Below are positions 57,098 through 64,000 of a DNA stretch of 64,000 nt, piece after piece; position 1 is the first letter of the stretch; every line of letters starts with the position of its first letter. A program made the translations under genes and the position numbers. The DNA lies in assembly GCA_965243185.1 (NCBI GenBank), contig OZ251531.1, positions 2,914,001 through 2,978,000 on the forward strand, in the 5' to 3' direction. Origin of the DNA: CBDBCU01 sp965243185 (GTDB lineage: Bacteria; Chloroflexota; Dehalococcoidia; Lucifugimonadales; UBA3495). The notes beneath the pieces are model-generated. The model ran no database searches, had not been told where the DNA came from, and saw only the letters and a list, made by a program, of their open reading frames with translations.

Positions 57098-58273
57098 CTA
57101 TTTGCCGAATTTGGCGAAATAGTCGTCCACGTCCTCGCCCCAGGGCAAGTCGCGGAAGCGGGAAACTGAAAAGCGGCCGCCCTTCATCCCGCAGTACCTG
57201 GTCAGCACCGTTTGCACTTCGTCCGGGTGATAGGGTTCGCCCTCGGAAAGCGGGCCTTGGGCGTTGAGCTTCATCATCAGGAGTTCAAAGGGGAAGCTGC
57301 GCTCCTTGGGATTCAGCCCCAGGGACGGGTTGGTTTCGTACAGGAAAAAAAGCTCGCATACGGCGTCCAGGATTTCCTCGGCCCGCTCCTGCCCGGCGTT
57401 CTCTGCGGCTTCCTGCGCTGCAAAGGCGGCGCCCTCGTCATCCAGGTCATTCTCCCCCAGGGAGAGCAGGCTGCCGTCGGCCATGCCGTCCCGGATTACT
57501 GCTGCCGACAAGCCTTCCGTGGCGCCGACCTTCACGTTCTCGAAGGAGTATTGCAGCTTGGCCGCCTCGTAGATTTCCCAGGAATTAGGGAGGATCAGCT
57601 TTTTTTCCACCGGCTTGTCGAAAACCGGGATTCCGTACTTTTCCCCGATATACTTGCCCCGCAACGGCTGCGGCCCCAAGCGGTAGACCTTTTTGTAGCA
57701 CCACGGGGGAAAAGCCGGCCGGCGGGGCGTCCTTGCATCGAGGACGTAGTAAACAAAGTCCACTTCCCTAATCCAGTCGTTGGAAAGGTTTCCCTCCTGC
57801 TGGGAAATGCCGTAAACCGGCACCAGTCCCTTGCGGATGTTGGACAGTCCGTCGATGCCGGTGCGCTGGCGCTTGGAGTTCTGGGCATAGCGGCTTTGAT
57901 AGATATGCAGCTCGTCCAGCAGGAGGACGTGGTTCGGCGGCACCTTATGGATGTAATAGACATCCTCGGCGTCGATGTGGTAGCCGAACTTGATCGAGGC
58001 GTTGCTGATGACGTTATAGCCCCGGCAGAAAATCTTCAGGGCCCACCGCGCGGCCTCGTTGGTTTTGCCCTTGCCCCGATTGCCGCTGAACAGCCGGTTG
58101 AGGTGATCGAGCGGCGGCATTTCCTCCCGCTTGTTTTTCAAGTGGGAGTTCATCGCCCGGTCAAAGGCGCGCAGGCGGGCGTCGTTGCTGATTTTGTCCG
58201 ACGGGTGATAGGGCTTGTGCGGCAGCTCCCGGATGTGGTCTTCGGTGATCTGGAATGCGGCTACTTTGGCCAT
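57098..58273 (-). CDS. Zot-like P-loop ATPase
   Basis: A 391-residue protein from ATG 58273. The Walker A is GNRGKGKTNEA near residue 64-74, followed by an RGYNVISNAS strand. The Walker B is HVLLLDELHIYQ near residue 117, followed by YGISQQEGNLSNDWIREVD. This order resembles Zot/pI of filamentous phages and the FtsK-HerA superfamily, which power DNA or virion transport. No N-terminal membrane segment. It lies between membrane genes, so it likely drives export or assembly. The downstream gene is the giant protein. Confidence 0.72.
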   Translation of the reverse strand: MAKVAAFQITEDHIRELPHKPYHPSDKISNDARLRAFDRAMNSHLKNKREEMPPLDHLNRLFSGNRGKGKTNEAARWALKIFCRGYNVISNASIKFGYHIDAEDVYYIHKVPPNHVLLLDELHIYQSRYAQNSKRQRTGIDGLSNIRKGLVPVYGISQQEGNLSNDWIREVDFVYYVLDARTPRRPAFPPWCYKKVYRLGPQPLRGKYIGEKYGIPVFDKPVEKKLILPNSWEIYEAAKLQYSFENVKVGATEGLSAAVIRDGMADGSLLSLGENDLDDEGAAFAAQEAAENAGQERAEEILDAVCELFFLYETNPSLGLNPKERSFPFELLMMKLNAQGPLSEGEPYHPDEVQTVLTRYCGMKGGRFSVSRFRDLPWGEDVDDYFAKFGK

Positions 58274-58275
58274 AG

Positions 58276-58959
58276 CTAACTCCCATAGCGCCACAGAAAA
58301 TATGCGCCCCCAACGGGCAGGGCGATAAAGACCAGGGCGAATGTTGGAATCCCGAACAGCAGGATGGTTATCCCCATTACCACACTCGATACCACCAGCC
58401 CCAGGGCCGCCCCGTTGTAGGATCTGAAAGCGGCAAAGACCAGGGCAAAGGCGGCGATGCCGAACACCATCAGGATGGTATACGCCCCGCCGGGCGTCCA
58501 CCACAGCAGAGACTCCCGCAATCCCCGGCCGTCTCCAGTGCGGACCAGGGGAGCGCCGGTCCACAGGATGCGGAAACGGCCGGGCTCGCTTAACGTAATC
58601 GTTCCGCCGCTGTCGGCGTAGGCGAATTGGGCGTAAAAGCACTCCAGCCCCGTTTGCTGGCCCCTCAGGGTCAGGACGGCGTGCGGCAGAGGGAACTCCA
58701 GCCGCGCGGTGTAGGGCGTAGCGTCATAAAGGCCGTTGCAGCCCTGGGACTTGCGATAGACCACCAATCGGCTGTCGGCGTGTTGATTAAGGGCGGCGTC
58801 ATAACCGGAGACGGACAAGGTCAAGTCGGCCCGGACTTGGGGTATCTGCCCGGCCGGGTTGGCTGCAAAGCCCGGCGCGGCTGGCGGCGTCCCCTGGCCG
58901 GCGACGATGCTGACCGACAGCGCCAGCAGCAACGAAAGAATCAGGGCCGGCTTTTTCAT
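58276..58959 (-). CDS. Exported membrane protein
   Basis: A 227-residue protein with a signal peptide (KKPALILSLLLALSVSIVAGQ). An outer domain of about 130 residues with two Cys (SQGCNGLY and LECFYAQF) is followed by three hydrophobic segments toward the C-terminus (about 155-180, 185-205, 205-225). The ATG overlaps the previous gene's stop (ATGA). No family. It ends two bases before the ATPase gene. Confidence 0.7.
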   Translation of the reverse strand: MKKPALILSLLLALSVSIVAGQGTPPAAPGFAANPAGQIPQVRADLTLSVSGYDAALNQHADSRLVVYRKSQGCNGLYDATPYTARLEFPLPHAVLTLRGQQTGLECFYAQFAYADSGGTITLSEPGRFRILWTGAPLVRTGDGRGLRESLLWWTPGGAYTILMVFGIAAFALVFAAFRSYNGAALGLVVSSVVMGITILLFGIPTFALVFIALPVGGAYFLWRYGS

Positions 58960-60245
58960 TGAACTGCCTGGGGCTTTTCCCGGGCATCCTCCGGCGCATC
59001 CGGGGACGGCGGCGGCGTGGCCGTTGCCGGATTGCCTACCGGATCCTGGATTGCCGGCGCGGCCGGCTCCGTCGTGTTTGGCGCCGCCGTCGGCTCCGGG
59101 GCCGCCGGGTCGCCGAAGGTGGGGACGGCAGGCGCGGCTGCCGGCGCTGGATTGGCCGCCGGTTCCTGAGCCAGGAGCGACCCCATAAAAAAGGTGCCGA
59201 GGATGAACAGGCCGGTGGCGATCCACGGCCCGGCGCCCTTGATATAGTCGCCCACCGTCTTTTTTTCGATGGCTTTGGCGAGCTTGGCCGCCTCGGCCAC
59301 GGTGGACATCCAGGAGTAAAGGGTTTCGGCATTGCGATTGGTAAATCGCTCTGCATCCGTTTTCACCAGCCGCTGGCCGTCCATCGGCGGCAGCGGTTGA
59401 GTACAGTCCCCCGAGGGAATGTTGGGACACTGGGGGTTATCCACCCCGGCCTTTTGGCAGTCGGGACAGGGTCTCCCCAATAGATCCTGATACCGCATTG
59501 CCTCCAGCGGCTTGTCCCGGTCGGTCATCATCATCAAGAACCCGTTCGCCAGGCCGCTGTGCCGGCTGCTGCCCCGGAAATACCCGGCCAGTTGGGCGAA
59601 CCCCAGACGGGGAAAGAAAGTGGACAGCGCGCCGGTAATCCACCAGGGATTGGTGGCGTCCCCGGTTTCCAGGACCAGACCCCAGCCGTAAGACCGGTTG
59701 TATTTAATCCGGCGGGACAGGGCAAAGCCCAACCCCAGCCCGAAGACGCCGCTGCATATAATCGTGAATACCAGATGCCCCATACTGAACCCGGTCAGCG
59801 ACCGAGCGGTAGTTTCCAGCTCCCGCTCGGAGGTTACAAAGGCATACAGACCGGCGCCGCCGCCAATCAAGGCGCAGACTCCGATGCCGATCCAGGGCGC
59901 GGCATAGACCCAACCGTTAAAGGCGCCGACGGCTTCGGTCATCGCCCGGTATTGGGCTTCGATAATGGACGGATTGAAAATGCCGGCCGACTTCAGTGGC
60001 CAACGGATGAAAGCCAGCAGCGGCGGCTGCCGACGGGCAAAGGCCCGGCGCTTGGCCCAGGGATCATCCTCGTGGGGCAGTATCTCCTGCAAATGCTGGC
60101 AGAGGTCCACGGTATGCAGGGGATTGATCCGATTGTGGCCGCAGGGATAACGGCGACGGCTCATCACCAGCAGATAGAGCGTCAGCAGCAACCCGGCAGC
60201 GGCCGCGCCCAAGACCAGCCAGTTGAGTTCGGCTAAAGCGCTCAT
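58956..60245 (-). CDS. Polytopic membrane protein
   Basis: A 429-residue protein from ATG 60245. Hydrophobic segments near residues 8-27, 110-135 and 152-180, plus one near 345-365. The central soluble part has Cys (RPCPDCQKAG, NPQCPN, SGDCTQ) that could bind a metal. The C-terminal 65 residues are an Ala/Pro-rich low-complexity tail. No family recognised. Starts overlapping the previous gene's stop by one base, so it is in a coupled chain. Confidence 0.7.
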   Translation of the reverse strand: MSALAELNWLVLGAAAAGLLLTLYLLVMSRRRYPCGHNRINPLHTVDLCQHLQEILPHEDDPWAKRRAFARRQPPLLAFIRWPLKSAGIFNPSIIEAQYRAMTEAVGAFNGWVYAAPWIGIGVCALIGGGAGLYAFVTSERELETTARSLTGFSMGHLVFTIICSGVFGLGLGFALSRRIKYNRSYGWGLVLETGDATNPWWITGALSTFFPRLGFAQLAGYFRGSSRHSGLANGFLMMMTDRDKPLEAMRYQDLLGRPCPDCQKAGVDNPQCPNIPSGDCTQPLPPMDGQRLVKTDAERFTNRNAETLYSWMSTVAEAAKLAKAIEKKTVGDYIKGAGPWIATGLFILGTFFMGSLLAQEPAANPAPAAAPAVPTFGDPAAPEPTAAPNTTEPAAPAIQDPVGNPATATPPPSPDAPEDAREKPQAVQ

Positions 60246-60679
60246 TACAAGGCGTTCCTCCCCAGATAAATCAGCGTGGTCAAGGCAAAGACGCCGCCGC
60301 TGATGCCCATAGCGATGTAGGCGGCCTTGTTCATCGCGCTTTGCCCGGCCCGCTGTACCTTGCTGTCCCCGGCCAGCACTTTGAGGTAAAAGGAATCCAG
60401 CCCGTTCTGCAACAGTTCCGGCATCGTGGTGGGATGCGGCACCTCCATAGCCTGCAAAAACAGCCGCTTGTCCTCGAACGGCTCCAAGTCGGGGCTGCCG
60501 AATTTCATCAGGGGGATGGATTCCACCCGGGGCAGGGCCATCTTGTGCTTATGGGAAAACAGCAGCCCCTCCTCCTGGATGACGTTCGGTTCCATCAGAA
60601 CCGAATCGTCCGCGCGGATGACGATGAGCATATCGTCTCCGTCGGGATTCTCGGAATGTTTGGTCGTGCCTAATGCCAT
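60245..60679 (-). CDS. Small membrane-anchored protein
   Basis: A 144-residue protein from ATG 60679, with GGAGG ahead. The N-terminal 115 residues are soluble; one hydrophobic segment lies near 120-140 (AAYIAMGISGGVFALTTLIYL) at the C-terminus. Likely a tail-anchored or cytoplasm-facing component. No family. Confidence 0.65.
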   Translation of the reverse strand: MALGTTKHSENPDGDDMLIVIRADDSVLMEPNVIQEEGLLFSHKHKMALPRVESIPLMKFGSPDLEPFEDKRLFLQAMEVPHPTTMPELLQNGLDSFYLKVLAGDSKVQRAGQSAMNKAAYIAMGISGGVFALTTLIYLGRNAL

Positions 60680-60696
60680 GACTCGGCCTCCTTATT

Positions 60697-61584
60697 TTAC
60701 TGACTGGGGCCGGCGGAGCCGCCGCCTTTGCTGCGTGTGCCTTCCCGGGCTCGCCGTTGGGCGTTGATGGTCTCCAGGTCCATGTCCTCCAGCAGCCGGG
60801 CGAAGTGGGCTTGCGAGTTGGCGAAGTAGCGGCCGGAGGCGAACTCCAGGCAGAAGTCCATAAAGACCTTGATGAAACTGGGCGCGGCGGAGTACTTGGC
60901 GCCATTGAAATCCCGCATTTCATCCGGCAGGCAAAACAACTGCCACCAATCGGTATAGTCCACAAAACAGCGGCGCCGGCGGGCGTCCTTGATCTGGCGG
61001 TGCCAGTCGGCGATCTGCCCCCGGATAAACTTGGCCTGCTCTAATGCTCCATCCAAAGCTTCTTGAGAATCGATGACCGGCAGGAGGCCGAATACCCAGG
61101 CATCCCGCCGGGCCGACTCAAATTCGGCGGGGGTCCGGATGGCGTCGTTTTCCTGAATTTCAGGGATAAAGACTTCCCCGTTCCAAACTGCCCCTGGCGT
61201 TTCCTGGTCGTCTTCGTCGGTCCGCTCCCGGCTGCACTCGGCAATGGCCGCGACCAGGGCGGTCATTTCCGATTGCAGGTTGACCAGGTAAAACTTGCTG
61301 TTATTGATGGGGGCCGTGGCCTGCCACATCCCGATGGTCAAGAACTTCCGCGCCAGCAGCGACTCCGGCGACCCGGGTTTGAAGCCGGCGATCAGATACG
61401 GCTCCGACACTGTAGCCCAAGGCACGGTTACGCCCAGGCGCAGCCCCTTATACCAGTCGAAGTAGTCCGACGGGCCGGTGGGACCATCCAGCACCGTGTC
61501 GGTGGCCGTCTCCATCGGCGAATAGGGGGAATCCGGGTCCGGCCCTCCACCTTTGCGGCGGAACCGGTCAAGAATGCTCTCCAT
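60697..61584 (-). CDS. Unknown soluble block protein
   Basis: A 295-residue protein from ATG 61584. No membrane segment. Sequence landmarks: GTRSKGGGSAGPSQ at the end, FVDYTDWWQLFCLPDEM in the middle, and mostly helical between. No family. Its position between membrane genes in a coupled chain suggests a cytoplasmic component. Separated by three bases from the next gene. Confidence 0.65.
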   Translation of the reverse strand: MESILDRFRRKGGGPDPDSPYSPMETATDTVLDGPTGPSDYFDWYKGLRLGVTVPWATVSEPYLIAGFKPGSPESLLARKFLTIGMWQATAPINNSKFYLVNLQSEMTALVAAIAECSRERTDEDDQETPGAVWNGEVFIPEIQENDAIRTPAEFESARRDAWVFGLLPVIDSQEALDGALEQAKFIRGQIADWHRQIKDARRRRCFVDYTDWWQLFCLPDEMRDFNGAKYSAAPSFIKVFMDFCLEFASGRYFANSQAHFARLLEDMDLETINAQRRAREGTRSKGGGSAGPSQ

Positions 61585-61587
61585 AAC

Positions 61588-62046
61588 CTACCTCGCCCAA
61601 AACTTCTGGATAATCAAGCCGAGGATTATCCAGGCGAAAATGACGCTCATAAAAATCTGCCCATACAACAGGAGTGAGCCAATGGAGCCGCCCACGTCCA
61701 TAAAGCTGTAATCCCAAAAGAACGCCCGCTTAAAGATGCTCCATGACCCGGCGGCCATATTGAAACCCTGGGCCAAGGAGTTGGCGAAACTGGCGATGCC
61801 GTCAAACAGGTTTTTCTGCTTTTCGGTGTTGTCGCCCAGGAAATCCTTCTCATTTTGCTCCTCCGCCCCGGAGAAGCCGCTGAAAGCGCCATCGGACGGG
61901 GGCCCGTCCAGCGCCTGCCGCTGGTCCATTTCCGAAGGGCTGATGCCGGAAGTGATGGCCCACGCCCCCAGGTCAATTCCTGCGAATATCAGGTGGAGCA
62001 GAACCAATCCCCAGAGGAACTTGGTACTGATTTGAGAAGGCAGCAT
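61588..62046 (-). CDS. Two-pass membrane protein
   Basis: A 152-residue protein from ATG 62046; an earlier in-frame start would overlap the upstream gene. Two hydrophobic segments (about residues 10-32 and 118-143) flank a polar acidic region of about 80 residues. No family. It follows the large surface-like gene by seven bases. Confidence 0.65.
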   Translation of the reverse strand: MLPSQISTKFLWGLVLLHLIFAGIDLGAWAITSGISPSEMDQRQALDGPPSDGAFSGFSGAEEQNEKDFLGDNTEKQKNLFDGIASFANSLAQGFNMAAGSWSIFKRAFFWDYSFMDVGGSIGSLLLYGQIFMSVIFAWIILGLIIQKFWAR

Positions 62047-62053
62047 GGCACAC

Positions 62054-64000
62054 CTACCGATTAGTCCACCAGTAGACTCCGCCGGCTCCCGCCAGCAAAG
62101 ACACCGGGATCGTCGCAAAGGGAATGGTGAATCCGCCGAAAGCCAGCCCGCCAAAGAACCACAGCAGAATGAACACCAGGGTGCAGACGGCGGCGGACGT
62201 GGCCGTGAAAGTCTTGGTCCCGATAACGAGCGTTACGGCCACGGCCAGGGTAATGACCAGCGTAAAGGCTGCCCAAAGGTAGCTTTGCCACTCCACCTGC
62301 ATTGCCTGATAGGCGACGGCGTTCTGGTTCGGCGTTCGGGCGGGGTCATACTCATAAAGCGTAAACAGGTCGATGAAAAGACGGGCGGCGTCTTGCACCG
62401 CGCCGTCCGCGGCGGCCCGGGCCTGCGGCCGAACGCCCCGCTCGTGCATCGCCACCGCCCCGGGCACCGGCGTGGGCGTGGCCGGAGCTGTATAGGGCGT
62501 CAAGCCAGTCAGGAATATGTAGTATTTGCCCCAGCCGGAATAGATATACTGGTTGCCCTGCACGACCTCAACCTGTCCGGACGTCCGGGGGAACGGATAC
62601 CCGCCGGCAACCGTGTACCACTTGGCCCGGATAAAAACCTGACGGCGGTCAGTGCCGATATTGTTGGCTGCATAAGTGATTACCGCCGTGGCCTCGTCGT
62701 CGTTCCGCGCAATAGTCGGCGTCCCGCCATTAGGCTCCGTCCCGGCCGGATCAATGGGGATGCCGTCCGGCTCGATTATGATTTCATATTCGGTGCGCTC
62801 AATCCCCGTGGAGGACGGGGATATGGGCGTCCAGTCCAGTATTATCTCGTAGGTTCCCGGAGTAACCGTCTGCCGGATGAGCGGGGGGCTGGTAAGCACC
62901 GGCTGATACTCCAGGAAGCAGGTCGGGCATTCGCCGTCATCGGGGGATAGACTGCCCGGCCCAATGCGCCAGGAAATCGTTACTGTGCCGATGCCCGCGC
63001 TGATGGCCTCGGCCGCATTCAGTTCGTTGAAAGTGCAGGTGGTCGGAACAGCCGGCGGCGAACCGGTTTCCTCCACCTCAGCAGTAGAACGCCACAACCG
63101 AACCTGGAAGGTGCGGGATACCACGTCCGGCTCAATGACGCTATACACCAGGTCGGCAATTTCATTGGTATCCGTCCCCCCGGTTTTAGTTTCGCCGCCC
63201 TGTACCACATAGTAGGGGCTTTGGTACAGGTCGACGCCGCGCTCCCGGATGACTACCTTGTAGCAGTAGTGGGTGGTATGCGGGCTGGTGTTTTCAAACG
63301 TGGCGATTATGTTCGAGGAAGTCTGAACGGTCGGGAATGGCGCGCTGATATTCACGCTGAGCTCATTGCTGGTCGTCGGCGCAACTGCCCGCCAGGTAAC
63401 CGTCAGGGTGGCAGGGTCGGCCGCCGTCAGTATCGACGTCTCCCCCGTGCTATATGACGCCGCGCAGGTGCCGGTCACAATTTCATTCGTTTTCTTAATG
63501 CTGACGGTATAGTCCGCGACGGTCAGCTCCGAATGATTGTAGGTCCAGCTCCAGCTGGTGGTTTGCCGATTGCCCACATACCGCCAACCTTCGATGATTG
63601 AATGCGAAGCGCCGCCTTGGATGGATTCCGTGATGGTCGGCTCAAAGCAGTAACCACCGCTCCCGCCCGCGCCATTCTCCAATGTCACCACCACTAGGGC
63701 GTCCTCGTTTATCGCCGGCTCCGTCGGCACAGCGGCTTGCGTATAAATTGGGGTGGCAGGATTGTATGGCACATAAGTGAAAGCAGTGCGAGCAGTCTGT
63801 TCGACCACCGTAACCGTTCCCACCGCCGAACTAAAGCAGTCGCCAGGCGTCGAGGGATGATAGGCCACCACCGTGGCTATGGCGTACTCCGTGATAGTGC
63901 GCCCATCCGGGTAGGATTGGGGGTTCGGACGGGCTAACCTATAACTGTTGACCCCCGTCAAACTGGTTTCCCCGGGGGCTAGTCGGACGGAAAAACCTTC
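62054..64000 (-). CDS. Large beta-rich surface protein with C-terminal membrane segments (partial)
   Basis: The frame runs off the right edge; at least 648 residues are visible and the start lies outside. Repeated Ig/fibronectin-like strands are seen, such as TVTWRAVAPTTS, VTISWRIGPGS and YEIILDWTPI, with several Cys. Three hydrophobic segments occupy the last 85 residues (WQSYLWAAFTLVITL.., VCTLVFILLWFF, FTIPFATIPVSLL). It would be anchored in the membrane with the beta domains outside, like an adhesin or a tail protein. Heads the visible leftward block. Confidence 0.7.
   Translation of the reverse strand, partial: EGFSVRLAPGETSLTGVNSYRLARPNPQSYPDGRTITEYAIATVVAYHPSTPGDCFSSAVGTVTVVEQTARTAFTYVPYNPATPIYTQAAVPTEPAINEDALVVVTLENGAGGSGGYCFEPTITESIQGGASHSIIEGWRYVGNRQTTSWSWTYNHSELTVADYTVSIKKTNEIVTGTCAASYSTGETSILTAADPATLTVTWRAVAPTTSNELSVNISAPFPTVQTSSNIIATFENTSPHTTHYCYKVVIRERGVDLYQSPYYVVQGGETKTGGTDTNEIADLVYSVIEPDVVSRTFQVRLWRSTAEVEETGSPPAVPTTCTFNELNAAEAISAGIGTVTISWRIGPGSLSPDDGECPTCFLEYQPVLTSPPLIRQTVTPGTYEIILDWTPISPSSTGIERTEYEIIIEPDGIPIDPAGTEPNGGTPTIARNDDEATAVITYAANNIGTDRRQVFIRAKWYTVAGGYPFPRTSGQVEVVQGNQYIYSGWGKYYIFLTGLTPYTAPATPTPVPGAVAMHERGVRPQARAAADGAVQDAARLFIDLFTLYEYDPARTPNQNAVAYQAMQVEWQSYLWAAFTLVITLAVAVTLVIGTKTFTATSAAVCTLVFILLWFFGGLAFGGFTIPFATIPVSLLAGAGGVYWWTNR

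Noticed and set aside
45682..64000. Standard conjugative type IV secretion operon
   Set aside because: No VirB4, VirD4, relaxase or VirB-type pore proteins were recognised; the ATPase is more Zot-like.
45682..64000. Tailed-phage structural module
   Set aside because: No terminase, portal, major capsid or tail-tube pattern is visible in the block.

Overview
The window looks like a chromosomal stretch of a high-GC bacterium, most plausibly a Chloroflexota lineage near SAR202/Dehalococcoidia. That placement is inference, from the mix of ferredoxin-dependent 2-oxoacid oxidoreductases, a long two-domain ThyX, RskA-type anti-sigma control and a metal-dependent amidohydrolase. No rRNA or marker gene in the window fixes it. 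From about 1.7 to 38.6 kb the + strand is strongly G-rich over C whichever strand is coding, as expected for one replichore. Within that backbone sit islands without the skew: a methyltransferase-HNH fusion (1-1697), an IS-broken gene (6162-7473), an IS plus a type IIG-like restriction-modification gene (12.9-17.2 kb), an unknown gene (21.7-22.8 kb) and a GIY-YIG gene (36.5-37.2 kb).

Layout of the chromosomal part. After the fusion gene come a selenocysteine tRNA, thioredoxin, and dihydrolipoyl dehydrogenase with a 2-oxoacid dehydrogenase E2 but no E1. A 915-bp IS5-like element then interrupts a small gene, which can be rebuilt by removing the element. ThyX, a VOC-family enzyme, a repeat-rich gap and an ECF sigma/anti-sigma pair follow. 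A GntR/FadR regulator precedes a three-gene 2-oxoacid:ferredoxin oxidoreductase operon whose alpha subunit carries the motif and residue spacing I recall as diagnostic of oxalate oxidoreductase. Next are an FMN-dependent 2-hydroxyacid dehydrogenase, a TenA-hotdog-TPR-GNAT-SDR run, an amidohydrolase, and a second, divergent oxidoreductase operon with an acyl-CoA ligase. The part ends with a NodB-type lipoprotein, a cupin, four tRNAs and an SDR.

From about 38.6 kb to the right edge the window changes character. A structured leader with a hairpin that can pair with the ribosome-binding site precedes a replication-initiator-like gene: a predicted DNA-binding N-terminus plus a DnaA domain-I-like C-terminus. 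Five AATTT-centred palindromic iterons, spaced about 32 bp, follow directly and look like an origin. A rightward run of small genes comes next, several encoding tiny Cys-rich zinc-binding proteins, one of them on a tandem 346-bp duplication.

From 45.7 kb a long leftward block encodes mainly membrane and envelope proteins around a Zot/FtsK-HerA-like P-loop ATPase. It also holds an SF2 helicase, a 2028-residue low-complexity protein and a large beta-rich surface protein cut by the window edge. Starts overlap stops at several junctions, so the block behaves as an operon. I recognise no relaxase, VirB4, VirD4, integrase, capsid or terminase. The region is best described as an integrated or autonomous replicon with an unassigned membrane-spanning apparatus, possibly for transfer, secretion or virion export; it is the main candidate for an undescribed system.
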